Positions 35,748 to 46,179 of a stretch of 64,000 nucleotides of DNA are shown one piece after another (position 1 is the first letter of the stretch; the number at the start of each line of letters is the position of its first letter). The stretch lies in the NCBI RefSeq assembly GCF_900104945.1, contig NZ_LT629736.1:2232001-2296000 (forward strand), in the 5' to 3' direction. Position numbers and translations under genes: made by a program. This DNA is from Halopseudomonas xinjiangensis. GTDB lineage: Bacteria > Pseudomonadota > Gammaproteobacteria > Pseudomonadales > Pseudomonadaceae. Under the pieces are notes generated by a model. The model saw only the letters and a list, made by a program, of their open reading frames with translations, ran no database searches and was not told the DNA's origin.

Positions 35748-36836
35748 ATGTCCGATGACGTAGGAGACGTCGACTATCTGAATCGACACTGGAGCACTGG
35801 TTCGCCAGGCATTCAGCAACAGGTCGACGCGTTGATTCGGGCGAGTCATGGCAGCCAGGAACTGACCGAGCTGTATCAGGAGATGGTGCTGGCAATCGTT
35901 CGCATGGCTCAGGCCGAGCGAAACCGTTGGGACGCCAAGATCATGCTCCAGACGATACGTGAGCTTGAGGCGGCCTTCGCACGGCTGGAGCTGTTCAAGC
36001 GGCGGCGCAAGGTGACGGTGTTCGGCTCGGCGCGAACACCGGTCAGCCACGATCTGTATGTGCTCGCCAAGGAAACCGGTCGACTGCTGGCGCAGAACGA
36101 TTTCATGACCATCACCGGCGCTGGCGCGGGCATCATGGCGGCCGCCCACGAAGGCGCGGGATTGGACCATAGCCTGGGCTTCAACATCACCCTGCCCTTC
36201 GAGCAACGTTCGAACGATATCGTCCACGGTACCGAACATGACCTGTCGTTCAAGTTCTTCTTTTTGCGCAAGCTGTTTTTCGTCAAGGAAGCCGAGGCGC
36301 TGATTCTGTGCCCTGGCGGGTTCGGCACCCTGGACGAGACGCTGGAAGTGCTAACCCTGATTCAGACCGGGAAAAGCCCGCTGGTCCCCGTCGTGTTGCT
36401 GGATGTGCCCGGAGGGCGGTACTGGGCCAGCCTGCTCGAGTTTTTTCGCGAGCAGCTGTGCCACAACGGCTACGTCCTCGACACCGACCTGAATCTGATG
36501 ACGCTCGCTACCTCTCCAAGCGAGGCGATGCAGCACATCCTCGATTTCTACAGCAACTATCATTCGGCACGCTGGATAGATGGCAGATATGTGATTCGGC
36601 TACACCGGGCTTTGACAGATGCCGCGCTCGAGCGGATTCGCAGCGAATTTGCGGGGATCTGCAAAACGCCGGGCTTCGACCAGACGTCATCGGACCCGGC
36701 CGAAGCCGACGAGCCGGAACTGGCACACCTGGTCAGGCTGAGCTTTGTCTTCAACGGGCGCGACCATGGCCGACTGCGCGGCCTGATCGACCTGATCAAT
36801 CGTCCGGAAAACCAGCAAACCCACGGTACTGCATGA
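35748..36836 (+). CDS. LOG-family Rossmann-fold nucleotide-binding protein
   Basis: 362 residues. A helical N-terminal 80 residues precede a LOG/lysine decarboxylase-like domain: VTVFGSARTPVSHDLYVLAK, FMTITGAGAGIMAAAHEGAG, FFFLRKLFFVKEAEALILCP, and the hallmark PGGFGTLDETLEVLTLIQTG (PGGxGTxxE). Family members hydrolyse nucleoside 5'-monophosphates at the N-glycosidic bond (cytokinin-activating LOG, PpnN). The C-terminal 100 residues are extra to minimal LOG proteins. The end overlaps recX on the opposite strand by 41 bases. Confidence 0.88.
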   Translation: MSDDVGDVDYLNRHWSTGSPGIQQQVDALIRASHGSQELTELYQEMVLAIVRMAQAERNRWDAKIMLQTIRELEAAFARLELFKRRRKVTVFGSARTPVSHDLYVLAKETGRLLAQNDFMTITGAGAGIMAAAHEGAGLDHSLGFNITLPFEQRSNDIVHGTEHDLSFKFFFLRKLFFVKEAEALILCPGGFGTLDETLEVLTLIQTGKSPLVPVVLLDVPGGRYWASLLEFFREQLCHNGYVLDTDLNLMTLATSPSEAMQHILDFYSNYHSARWIDGRYVIRLHRALTDAALERIRSEFAGICKTPGFDQTSSDPAEADEPELAHLVRLSFVFNGRDHGRLRGLIDLINRPENQQTHGTA

Positions 36837-37239
36837 AGCGCAGCTGCTTTGACCGCTCTGCCAGATCATTGGCCCTGCCTTCGGGGAAACGCTTGTCGAA
36901 AGCGTGACGGGCCAAAGCTGCCCAATCGTATGCCGGGTCGCTGAGGATGGACTCGACCAGACGGTCGGTGACGCCACGCTGACGCAGTTCTTCTCGCAGT
37001 CGGACAGGCCCGTAGCCCCGCTGGCTGCGCGCATGGACATAGGCTTCGCAGAAACGCTCGTCGCTCAGCAAACCATCCTCTTCGAGCTTATCGAGTTCGA
37101 TATCGGCGAGATTGGGCGGAGCGCCGCGCTGACGAAGCTTGCGTGACAGTTCGGTTCGGCTGTGTTCGCGACGCGCAAGCAGATCCATTGCCGAGCGGCG
37201 AATGGCTTGAGGTGTCTCGAGCGTGGTTCGACGGAACAT
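36796..37239 (-). CDS. recX: Regulatory protein RecX
   Basis: 147 residues, helical repeats: AMDLLARREHSRTELSRKLR, IELDKLEEDGLLSDERFCEA, VHARSQRGYGPVRLREELRQ. RecX caps RecA filaments and limits recombinase activity. It is 90 bases downstream of recA in the same direction, the standard arrangement, so it is probably expressed with recA under LexA. Its 3' end overlaps the convergent LOG gene by 41 bases. Confidence 0.95.
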   Translation of the reverse strand: MFRRTTLETPQAIRRSAMDLLARREHSRTELSRKLRQRGAPPNLADIELDKLEEDGLLSDERFCEAYVHARSQRGYGPVRLREELRQRGVTDRLVESILSDPAYDWAALARHAFDKRFPEGRANDLAERSKQLRFMQYRGFAGFPDD

Positions 37240-37329
37240 GCGTTGCCTGCCGAAGCGAGTAAAAAATGACGGGCTTGAATGCGGACGGACCGGAGCGCCC
37301 CGCTTTACGCTGCGCGCCCCGGTTCAGGT

Positions 37330-38370
37330 TCAGGCGTCCAGTTCAGCGCTGTCTTCAACCACGGACGCGCCAGGCTTGGTCGGCTTGGGCAGCAACTGCT
37401 CGCGAATCGCCTTCTCGATCTCTTCGGCAATCGCTGAATTTTCTTCGAGGAACTTGGCCGCATTGGCCTTGCCCTGACCGATCTTGCTGCCCTTGTAGCT
37501 GTACCAGGCGCCTGCCTTCTCAACCAGACCTATCTGCACGCCCAGATCGATAATTTCGGCGTTGTGGTAGATGCCAGTGCCATAGAGAATCTGGAACTCG
37601 GCCTGGCGGAACGGCGGAGCCACCTTGTTCTTCACGACCTTGACTCGGGTTTCGCTGCCTACCACCTCGTCACCGTCCTTCACGGCCCCGGTGCGGCGGA
37701 TATCCAGGCGGACAGAAGAGTAGAACTTCAATGCATTACCGCCGGTAGTGGTTTCGGGGTTACCGAACATCACACCGATTTTCATGCGGATCTGGTTAAT
37801 GAAAATCACCAGGCAGTTGGCGTTCTTGATGTTGCCGGTGATCTTGCGCAGCGCTTGCGACATCAGACGAGCCTGCACGCCAACGTGGTGATCGCCCATC
37901 TCGCCTTCGATTTCTGCCTTCGGCACCAGTGCGGCGACCGAGTCGACAATGATCACGTCAACGGCATTGGAGCGCACCAGCATGTCGGTGATTTCCAGTG
38001 CCTGTTCGCCAGTGTCCGGCTGGGACACCAGCAAGTCATCGACATTCACGCCCAGCTTGCCGGCATATTCCGGATCCAGTGCATGTTCGGCATCAACGAA
38101 GGCACAGGTGGCGCCCTTCTTCTGAGCCTGGGCAATAACCGACAACGTAAGTGTGGTCTTGCCTGACGATTCCGGACCGTAAATTTCGACGATACGGCCT
38201 TTGGGCAGGCCGCCGAGACCCAGAGCAATATCCAGCCCGAGCGAACCGGTGGAAATCGACGGGATCGCCATGCGTTCCTGGTCGCCCATGCGCATCACCG
38301 CGCCCTTGCCAAACTGACGTTCAATCTGACTCAAAGCCGCAGTAAGCGCCTTCTTTTTGTTGTCGTCCAT
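37330..38370 (-). CDS. recA: Recombinase RecA
   Basis: 346 residues, full length. Walker [56 protein letters not shown], the L2 region ([20 protein letters not shown]) and the acidic C-terminal tail are all present. It catalyses strand exchange and triggers LexA autocleavage in the SOS response. AAGAGGA precedes the ATG. A consensus LexA box lies 44 bases upstream of the start, and recX follows. Confidence 0.99.
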   Translation of the reverse strand: MDDNKKKALTAALSQIERQFGKGAVMRMGDQERMAIPSISTGSLGLDIALGLGGLPKGRIVEIYGPESSGKTTLTLSVIAQAQKKGATCAFVDAEHALDPEYAGKLGVNVDDLLVSQPDTGEQALEITDMLVRSNAVDVIIVDSVAALVPKAEIEGEMGDHHVGVQARLMSQALRKITGNIKNANCLVIFINQIRMKIGVMFGNPETTTGGNALKFYSSVRLDIRRTGAVKDGDEVVGSETRVKVVKNKVAPPFRQAEFQILYGTGIYHNAEIIDLGVQIGLVEKAGAWYSYKGSKIGQGKANAAKFLEENSAIAEEIEKAIREQLLPKPTKPGASVVEDSAELDA

Positions 38371-38413
38371 TGTGCATCCTCTTGGAAGTGGCGGGAGCCT
38401 AGCGCCCGGGAAC

Positions 38414-38433
38414 TACTGTATATTTGGTCAGTA
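38414..38433 (-). promoter_or_regulatory. LexA (SOS) box of recA
   Basis: TACTG-N10-CAGTA, read on the plus strand as TACTGTATATTTGGTCAGTA, matches the gammaproteobacterial SOS box at every conserved position. It lies 44 bases upstream of the recA ATG and close to the start of cinA's 3' end, so recA is the target. Confidence 0.95.
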
Positions 38434-38476
38434 TTATTCCACAGAACGTTTTCTTCGCCTACCCCTTTTCCAAGCC

Positions 38477-38995
38477 TTACGACGAGCGTGCCGCGAGCGC
38501 CCGCTCGACCTCGATTACCAGGCCTTCGAGCGCTTTGAGTACCGTGTGAGCGCGCACTTCCTTGCGGCTGCCCTGCAACCTCTTGCACTGGGCAAACACG
38601 CCGCGCCCGCGAATCGCCCAGGCAAACCAGACAGTACCCACCGGCTTTTCCGGTGTACCACCTTCCGGTCCGGCCACGCCGCTAACGGCAACCGCGAGAT
38701 CCGCATCAGCAGCCTGCAGCGCGCCTTCAGCCATGGCACGGACGACTTGTTCACTGACCGCGCCATGGTTGGCCAGGTCTTCCTCGGTAACGCCCAGCAG
38801 GCGTACCTTGCTGCTGTTCGCATAGGTGACGAAACCGGTTTCGAACCAGCCGGAGCTGCCGCTCACGCGGGTGATGGCTTCGGAAATTCCGCCGCCGGTG
38901 CAGGATTCGGCCGTCGTGACCTTCAACCCCAGCCGGCGCAAGCCATTGCCCAGTCGCGCCGCGACAGAATCGATCAGGGGATCGTATTGGGACAT
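38477..38995 (-). CDS. pncC: Nicotinamide-nucleotide amidohydrolase, CinA C-terminal domain
   Basis: 172 residues, single-domain CinA/Pnc[21 protein letters not shown] holds the catalytic Ser of the family, and [40 protein letters not shown] follow the conserved pattern. It deamidates nicotinamide mononucleotide to NaMN in pyridine nucleotide recycling. I start at the ATG at 38995 with AGAGG upstream; the longer open frame runs into the mutS promoter. It lies upstream of recA, as in other pseudomonads, and divergent from mutS. Confidence 0.94.
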   Translation of the reverse strand: MSQYDPLIDSVAARLGNGLRRLGLKVTTAESCTGGGISEAITRVSGSSGWFETGFVTYANSSKVRLLGVTEEDLANHGAVSEQVVRAMAEGALQAADADLAVAVSGVAGPEGGTPEKPVGTVWFAWAIRGRGVFAQCKRLQGSRKEVRAHTVLKALEGLVIEVERALAARSS

Positions 38996-39092
38996 CGTTA
39001 GTGCACCTCTCATTTTGCGCTTAAAAGCGAACGCGGCTTTGCGTAGACTAGGCCGTCCTTCGCACACCGCATTCCATCGATCAGAGATTTTC

Positions 39093-41666
39093 ATGAGCCG
39101 CGCCGAGAAATCCGCCAGCCACACGCCAATGATGCAGCAATATTTCGGCATCAAACAGCATCATCCTGATCAGTTGCTGTTCTATCGCATGGGTGATTTC
39201 TACGAGCTGTTCTACGACGACGCGAAGAAGGCCGCGCGTCTGCTCGACATTACCCTGACCGCGCGCGGTCAATCCGGCGGACAACCGATCCCGATGGCCG
39301 GCATTCCCTTCCACGCCGCCGAGGGCTACCTGGCGCGCCTGGTCAAGCTGGGTGAATCGGTCGTCATCTGTGAACAGATTGGTGACCCCGCCACCAGCAA
39401 GGGACCGGTCGAGCGGCAGGTAGTTCGCATCCTGACTCCAGGCACAGTGAGCGACGAGGCCCTGCTCGACGAGCGTCGGGACAATCTGCTGGCAGCGCTG
39501 GTAGGCAGTGAGCGGCGATTCGGGCTGGCCACGCTGGATATCAATAGTGGTCGCTTCATCGCGACCGAATTCGCCGGCTGGGAAACACTCCTCGGCGAAC
39601 TGGAACGCCTGGCCCCCGCCGAACTGCTCATCCCCGATGACTGGGAAACCGATACGCCGATTGAGCGACGACGAGCGGTGCGACGCCGGGCACCGTGGGA
39701 ATTTGATCAGGGCAGTGCGTTCAAGAGCCTGACGCAGCAATTCGGAACCAAGGATCTGGTCGGATTCGGCTGTGCCGATCTGACGCTCGGCCTCGCTGCT
39801 GCCGGCGCTCTGCTCAGCTATGCCAAGGAAACCCAGCGCACTGCCCTTCCGCACCTGCGCGGACTGGTCCAGGAGCGCTTCGAAGACAGCGTCGTCATCG
39901 ACAGCGCCAGCCGGCGCAATCTGGAGATCGATTGCAACCTCGGTGGCGGTCGCGAGAATACCCTCCTCGACGTGCTGGATCATACCGCCACGGCTATGGG
40001 TGGACGTCTGCTCGCGCGCTGGCTGAACCGCCCGCTACGCGACATGGCAACCTTGCAGGCCCGACAGGAGAGTATCGCCGCCCTGTTGGACCAGCATTAT
40101 CACGAAGACATCCATCCCCTGCTCAAGGGTATCGGTGACATCGAGCGCATTCTCGCACGTGTTGCCCTGCGTTCGGCGCGGCCGCGCGATCTGGCTCGCC
40201 TGCGTGACGCCCTGGGTGCATTGCCTGGCCTTCAGGAAGCCTTGCGCGATCTCCAGTCACCGCATATCGGGCAACTGGCCGGGAGCATTTCTACCTACCC
40301 CGAACTTGCCGAGCTATTGCAACGAGCGGTAGTCGATAACCCGCCTGCGGTGATCCGCGACGGCGGCGTCATTGCGGCGGGTTATGACGCCGAGCTCGAC
40401 GACCTGCAGAACATCAGTGAGAACGCCGGGCAGTATCTTCTCGATCTGGAAGTCCGCGAACGCGAACGGACCGGCCTAAGCACGTTGAAAGTCGGGTACA
40501 ACAGGGTTCATGGCTACTTCATCGAGTTGTCCCGCGGGCAGGCCGAACAGGCTCCTGCCGACTACATCCGCAGGCAAACGCTCAAGGGGGCAGAGCGCTT
40601 CATCACTCCGGAGCTGAAGACCTTCGAAGACAAGGCACTGTCGGCTCGCAGCCGGGCGCTGGCACGCGAAAAGTCGTTGTATGACGAACTGCTCGACCGC
40701 CTGAATGCCGACTTAGCTCAATTGCAGGACACCGCCGCAAGCCTTGCCGAGCTGGACGTGCTGACCAACCTGGCCGAGCGAGCCGCGAACCTCGACTACT
40801 GCCGCCCGCAGTTCGTTGAAAACAGCCAGTTGATCATTCACCAGGGGCGCCATCCGGTGGTCGAACATGTACTCGACGGGCCCTTCGTGGCGAACGGAGT
40901 GTGCCTGGATGCCGACATCCGGATGTTGGTCATCACCGGTCCCAACATGGGCGGCAAGTCAACTTACATGCGCCAGACAGCGCTGATCGCTCTGCTCGCA
41001 CATATCGGCGCATACGTTCCTGCCGGGCAGGTCGAACTGTCCCTCATGGATCGCATCTTCACGCGGATCGGCTCGAGTGACGATCTGGCTGGTGGTCGTT
41101 CGACCTTCATGGTCGAAATGAGCGAGACGGCCAACATCCTGCACAACGCGACCGAGGCCAGCCTGGTGCTGATGGACGAAGTCGGCCGCGGTACCAGTAC
41201 CTTCGATGGCCTGTCGCTGGCCTGGTCTGCCGCAGAATACCTCGCGCGAGTACGCGCATTCACGCTATTCGCCACCCACTACTTCGAGTTGACCGGGTTG
41301 GCTGAGACCGACCCGGGCGTAGCCAACGTGCACCTCAACGCAACCGAGCATAACGACCGGATCGTCTTCCTGCATACGGTACTGGCCGGTCCTGCGAGTC
41401 AGAGCTATGGACTGCAGGTCGCACAGCTTGCCGGCGTTCCAAGGCCGGTGATCGAGCGAGCACGCGAACATCTGTCGAACCTGGAAAGGCAAAGTCTTTC
41501 TCAACAGGCGGCCAGCGTTGGCTCAGCCAACCAGCCGATGCAGGTGGATCTCTTCGCCAGCGCAACGCACCCGCTTGTGGACGAGCTGCAACGGCTGAAA
41601 CCGGACGACCTCAGTCCGCGTCAGGCATTGGACCTGCTATACAAATGGAAAGACCAAATGCTTTGA
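39093..41666 (+). CDS. mutS: DNA mismatch repair protein MutS
   Basis: 857 residues. The mismatch-recognition motif [20 protein letters not shown] contains the Phe/Glu of the F-x-E type reader near the N-terminus (in the [14 protein letters not shown] region and following). ATPase motifs: Walker [21 protein letters not shown], Walker [21 protein letters not shown], and [11 protein letters not shown]. It binds mismatches and recruits MutL. I reject the 89-codon N-terminal extension of the open frame, which reads through pncC antisense; the ATG at 39093 gives the family N-terminus. It is followed by fdxA in the same direction, the typical Pseudomonas order. Confidence 0.98.
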   Translation: MSRAEKSASHTPMMQQYFGIKQHHPDQLLFYRMGDFYELFYDDAKKAARLLDITLTARGQSGGQPIPMAGIPFHAAEGYLARLVKLGESVVICEQIGDPATSKGPVERQVVRILTPGTVSDEALLDERRDNLLAALVGSERRFGLATLDINSGRFIATEFAGWETLLGELERLAPAELLIPDDWETDTPIERRRAVRRRAPWEFDQGSAFKSLTQQFGTKDLVGFGCADLTLGLAAAGALLSYAKETQRTALPHLRGLVQERFEDSVVIDSASRRNLEIDCNLGGGRENTLLDVLDHTATAMGGRLLARWLNRPLRDMATLQARQESIAALLDQHYHEDIHPLLKGIGDIERILARVALRSARPRDLARLRDALGALPGLQEALRDLQSPHIGQLAGSISTYPELAELLQRAVVDNPPAVIRDGGVIAAGYDAELDDLQNISENAGQYLLDLEVRERERTGLSTLKVGYNRVHGYFIELSRGQAEQAPADYIRRQTLKGAERFITPELKTFEDKALSARSRALAREKSLYDELLDRLNADLAQLQDTAASLAELDVLTNLAERAANLDYCRPQFVENSQLIIHQGRHPVVEHVLDGPFVANGVCLDADIRMLVITGPNMGGKSTYMRQTALIALLAHIGAYVPAGQVELSLMDRIFTRIGSSDDLAGGRSTFMVEMSETANILHNATEASLVLMDEVGRGTSTFDGLSLAWSAAEYLARVRAFTLFATHYFELTGLAETDPGVANVHLNATEHNDRIVFLHTVLAGPASQSYGLQVAQLAGVPRPVIERAREHLSNLERQSLSQQAASVGSANQPMQVDLFASATHPLVDELQRLKPDDLSPRQALDLLYKWKDQML

Positions 41667-41679
41667 ACGGCGATCAAAT

Positions 41680-41698
41680 GATATTGATTTTCATTAAA
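41680..41698. promoter_or_regulatory. Candidate Fur box upstream of fdxA
   Basis: GATATTGATTTTCATTAAA agrees with the 19-base Fur consensus (GATAATGATAATCATTATC) at 14 of 19 positions by my count. It lies about 118 bases before the fdxA ATG, in an AT-rich patch unlike its surroundings. It may couple ferredoxin expression to iron, but this is untested. Confidence 0.4.
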
Positions 41699-41815
41699 CG
41701 CGCAGCATCTCAGCAGCGGTCTCAAAAGCCCCTGTCATGCACTGTACCGCCAAACAAAAGCTGATAGACTACGCGCCACATTTGCGTCACGCCTGATTCC
41801 GATGGAGCCCCCACC

Positions 41816-42139
41816 ATGACTTTTGTTGTTACCGACAACTGCATCAAGTGCAAGTACACCGATTGCGTTGAGGTCTGCCCTGTCGATTGCTTCTACGAAG
41901 GTCCGAACTTCCTGGTTATCCACCCGGATGAGTGCATCGACTGCGCCCTGTGCGAGCCGGAGTGCCCAGCCAACGCGATCTTCTCGGAGGATGAGGTGCC
42001 AGAAGACCAGCAGGAGTTCACCGCGCTTAACGCTGAACTCGCAGATGTGTGGCCGAACATCACCGAGAAGAAAGACGCTCTGCCTGATGCGGAAGAATGG
42101 GACGGCGTCCCGGACAAGCTGCAGTATCTCGAGCGCTGA
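41816..42139 (+). CDS. fdxA: Seven-iron ferredoxin FdxA
   Basis: 107 residues. [18 protein letters not shown] (start) and [17 protein letters not shown] carry the Cys ligands of the [3Fe-4S] and [4Fe-4S] clusters, with the C-terminal extension usual for Azotobacter-type FdI/FdxA. A low-potential electron carrier in the cytoplasm. It lies between mutS and the rsmZ RNA and is followed by its own terminator. Confidence 0.97.
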   Translation: MTFVVTDNCIKCKYTDCVEVCPVDCFYEGPNFLVIHPDECIDCALCEPECPANAIFSEDEVPEDQQEFTALNAELADVWPNITEKKDALPDAEEWDGVPDKLQYLER

Positions 42140-42150
42140 ACGCGCAACGC

Positions 42151-42177
42151 AAAAGGCCAGCTCGAGCTGGCCTTTTT
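42151..42177 (+). terminator. Intrinsic terminator of fdxA
   Basis: AAAAGGCCAGCT-CG-AGCTGGCCTTTTTT, a perfect 12-base stem with a T-run, 11 bases after the fdxA stop. Confidence 0.92.
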
Positions 42178-42200
42178 TATGTCCGGGGTAAAACGCAGGC

Positions 42201-42330
42201 AAAAAAAGGGGCGGTTTTACCCGCCCACTCTTCATTCCCTATGTGCCATCCGTGACCCGTCGTCCCGACGTTCCCATCCTGGTGTATCCCTGGCTCAGCG
42301 TCCTGCCGAGCTGCGCAATCCGTCGCGCAT
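42201..42330 (-). ncRNA. rsmZ: RsmZ small regulatory RNA
   Basis: The minus-strand transcript of about 125 bases carries eight GGA motifs (TCC on the plus strand at 42319, 42301, 42287, 42277, 42272, 42263, 42249 and 42236). The first lies in a hairpin loop (TGCGC-GACGGATT-GCGCA), the same shape as the 5' hairpin of known RsmZ. It ends in an intrinsic terminator (GGGCGG/CCGCCC plus seven T, 42226-42201). RsmZ sequesters RsmA/RsmE (CsrA) proteins and so relieves translational repression. Its place convergent to fdxA is the position of rsmZ in Pseudomonas. No Rsm protein gene is in the window. Confidence 0.92.
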
Positions 42331-42336
42331 GTGTGA

Positions 42337-42342
42337 ATAATA
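42337..42342 (-). promoter_or_regulatory. -10 element of rsmZ
   Basis: TATTAT on the minus strand, six bases before the predicted first base of the RNA (about 42330). No good -35 element is evident, as expected for a promoter needing an activator. Confidence 0.6.
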
Positions 42343-42494
42343 CGGTTACAAATCCCTTCTGGATAGCCCGACAATTATCCCTCCGAGGGGGCTTGGATGA
42401 CCATTATCACGCTACATATCAAGTACTTACCGTTTAGCGACACAGCCGTTTCCACTTACACGCACGCATCCTGAGTGCATCGGCTTACAGCACT

Positions 42495-42512
42495 TGTAGG
42501 CAATCGCTTACA
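42495..42512. promoter_or_regulatory. GacA upstream activating sequence of rsmZ
   Basis: TGTAGGCAATCGCTTACA matches the GacA box TGTAAG-N6-CTTACA with one mismatch. Its centre is about 173 bases upstream of the predicted rsmZ start, close to the distance known for rsmZ promoters in Pseudomonas. The GacS/GacA system is therefore the expected activator. Confidence 0.88.
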
Positions 42513-42531
42513 AAACTCACACGGCGGGCAA

Positions 42532-42563
42532 TAAAAAACCCGGCCCATTGCTGGACCGGGTTT
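42532..42563 (-). terminator. Intrinsic terminator of groESL
   Basis: On the minus strand AAACCCGG and CCGGGTTT pair around a short interior, followed by TTTTTTAT. It lies 25 bases after the groEL stop. Confidence 0.88.
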
Positions 42564-42587
42564 CTAGGCTTGGTAGCCGGGGAGCAA

Positions 42588-44255
<1,668 letters not shown>

Positions 44256-44287
44256 TTAAGGGACGTGTTGCGTCAACGATTCGATGA

Positions 44288-44581
44288 TCAGTTGTCGAGC
44301 ACACCGTAGATTTCGGACTCGCTCATGATCAGCAGCTCTTCGCCATCGATCTTGATGGTGCTGCTACCGGAATAGGGTCCGAAAACAACCTTTTCACCTT
44401 CCTTGACGGCCAGCGGACGAACATCACCATTGTCCAGCAGACGCCCGGTACCTACAGCGATTACCACGCCGGTGTTCGGCTTCTCTGCGGCCGAGCCAGG
44501 CAGAACGATACCGCCAGCGGTTTTGGTCTCTTCTTCGCTGCGACGAACGACGACGCGATCGTGTAACGGACGGATTTTCAT
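44288..44581 (-). CDS. groS: Co-chaperonin GroES (10 kDa)
   Basis: 97 residues. [20 protein letters not shown], the mobile loop region [20 protein letters not shown], and [20 protein letters not shown] fit GroES. It forms the heptameric lid of GroEL. GGGAG lies just before the ATG. First gene of the groESL operon. Confidence 0.99.
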   Translation of the reverse strand: MKIRPLHDRVVVRRSEEETKTAGGIVLPGSAAEKPNTGVVIAVGTGRLLDNGDVRPLAVKEGEKVVFGPYSGSSTIKIDGEELLIMSESEIYGVLDN

Positions 44582-44733
44582 CGTTTTGGATCTCCCATAT
44601 AAATGTCAAATACCGGTTTGCCGGCTGTTTCGAGTTAACGTCAGGTCTTGCGACCCGAAGGACGCGCCTCTCGGTCGCGTCACTGTCCTGCGCGGATCAC
44701 CAGACAGGTGCCCCGCGATAACTGGTGCAGGGT

Positions 44734-44761
44734 TAATGGGGCTGGCCAAAGGCTTTTCAAG
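44734..44761 (-). promoter_or_regulatory. Heat-shock (sigma-32) promoter of groESL
   Basis: On the minus strand CTTGAAA (44761-44755) is followed after 13 bases by CCCCATTA (44741-44734), matching the RpoH consensus at essentially every position. Transcription would start near 44726, about 145 bases before groES. No CIRCE element is seen. Confidence 0.92.
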
Positions 44762-44780
44762 GGCGCTTCGGCAAAATTTT

Positions 44781-45230
44781 TCAATGTTTGTCGATTCGCG
44801 AATCCGGGTCGTCACGGCGCTCGCTGCCTTGGGGACTCTCCCACTCGCCCTCGATAATATTGTTGTCTCCGCGCCGGTAGACACGCGGGCCGCCCGGCTC
44901 CCCCGGCTCGGGCTGGCCGCGGTGGCGCAACGCAACGATCAGCGCTGCGACAGCCAGAGCGTCGGTGATCACGCCTGGAAACATCAGCAGAAGCCCGGCG
45001 ACGACGCCCCACATACCCGACTTGAGTACGCTGAATGGGCTGCGGTTGTCCGCCAGGCGCTCCTGCAATCGCTGCAGCGTGCCCCAGCCCTGGCGCTGGA
45101 TGACCGCGACACCGAGCAAGCCGCTGACCAGCACCCAGAGCAGCGTATAACCCACGCCAACGCGCTGCCCCAGCATGATCAACCCGGCCAGTTCGATCAG
45201 CGGCACGGCAATGAGAAGAAGTCGAATCAT
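44781..45230 (-). CDS. fxsA: FxsA-family membrane protein
   Basis: 149 residues. IRLLLIAVPLIELAGLIMLG, GVGYTLLWVLVSGLLGVAVI and GLLLMFPGVITDALAVAALI form the conserved membrane core; the C-terminal tail is charged (GDNNIIEGEWESPQGSERRD). E. coli FxsA overproduction relieves F exclusion of phage T7; its normal role is unclear. GAGG lies five bases before the ATG at 45230. Upstream of groES as in other pseudomonads, but with the heat-shock promoter between. Confidence 0.93.
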   Translation of the reverse strand: MIRLLLIAVPLIELAGLIMLGQRVGVGYTLLWVLVSGLLGVAVIQRQGWGTLQRLQERLADNRSPFSVLKSGMWGVVAGLLLMFPGVITDALAVAALIVALRHRGQPEPGEPGGPRVYRRGDNNIIEGEWESPQGSERRDDPDSRIDKH

Positions 45231-45397
45231 CACAACCTCGCGAAAACTGTAAAGGTCAGGTATGGGGGCGCAAAAGTCGATTTCAAGCGCGCTCCGACAG
45301 CGGCCCTGTTGGCCTGACGATCCGAGGTATTCATTACCGCCGCAATCTGATGCATTCTTGCGTCCTTCATTAAGCATGGCGAACGGGAGTAGAAGCG

Positions 45398-46156
45398 ATG
45401 CAAATCAAAGATAGCGTGATCATTATTACTGGCGGCGGCCAGGGCCTGGGCCGGGCAATGGCCGAGTTTCTCGCAGCCAAGGGCGCCCGATTGGCGCTGG
45501 TTGATCTGGGGCAGGAACGGCTGGATGAAGCCGCAGCGGCGTGCAATGCAGCTGGGGGCGACGCAAAGGGATATGTCTGCAACGTGGCCAACGAAGAGCA
45601 GGTCACCGACCTGGTTGCGCGTGTGGCCAGTGACTTCGGCGCAATCAACGGCCTGATCAACAACGCCGGGATCCTGCGCGACGGCCTGTTGCTGAAAAAC
45701 AAGGATGGCGAAATCCAGAAGATGAGTCTGGCTCAGTGGCAGTCGGTGATCGATGTGAACCTGACCGGCGTATTTCTGTGTACCCGCGAGGTCGGCGCGA
45801 AGATGATCGAGCTGGGTAATCAGGGCCTGATCATCAACATCTCCTCGATTTCCCGGGCCGGCAACATGGGCCAGTCGAACTACTCCGCCGCCAAGGCCGG
45901 CGTAGCCGCCCTGACCGTGGTCTGGGCGAAGGAGCTCGCTCGCTACGGCATTCGAGTAGCCGGTATCGCACCGGGCTTCATCGAAACCGAAATGACTGGC
46001 GGCATGAAGCCCGAGGCTCTGGAAAAGATGACGTCGGGCATTCCGCTCAGACGCATGGGCAAGCCCGAAGAGATTGCTCACTCGGCTGCCTATCTGCTGG
46101 AAAACGACTATTACACCGGTCGCGTCCTCGAATTGGACGGCGGTTTGCGCCTGTAA
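45398..46156 (+). CDS. SDR-family oxidoreductase, FabG-like
   Basis: 252 residues, classical short-chain dehydrogenase. Cofactor motif [20 protein letters not shown] motif [10 protein letters not shown]; catalytic Ser-Tyr-Lys in [20 protein letters not shown] followed by [12 protein letters not shown]. Reduces 3-oxoacyl thioesters or similar keto groups with NAD(P)H; the exact substrate is unclear since it is not in a fab operon. The position beside fxsA-groESL is conserved in Pseudomonas, as I recall. Confidence 0.92.
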   Translation: MQIKDSVIIITGGGQGLGRAMAEFLAAKGARLALVDLGQERLDEAAAACNAAGGDAKGYVCNVANEEQVTDLVARVASDFGAINGLINNAGILRDGLLLKNKDGEIQKMSLAQWQSVIDVNLTGVFLCTREVGAKMIELGNQGLIINISSISRAGNMGQSNYSAAKAGVAALTVVWAKELARYGIRVAGIAPGFIETEMTGGMKPEALEKMTSGIPLRRMGKPEEIAHSAAYLLENDYYTGRVLELDGGLRL

Positions 46157-46179
46157 CGCCCAAGGGCCGGGGGGCGGCC

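Noticed and set aside
38826-39092. N-terminal extension of mutS
   Set aside because: It reads antisense through pncC; the ATG at 39093 gives the normal MutS N-terminus.
42243-42437. 64-codon open frame between fdxA and groEL
   Set aside because: It overlaps rsmZ antisense, has no RBS and no protein-like composition.
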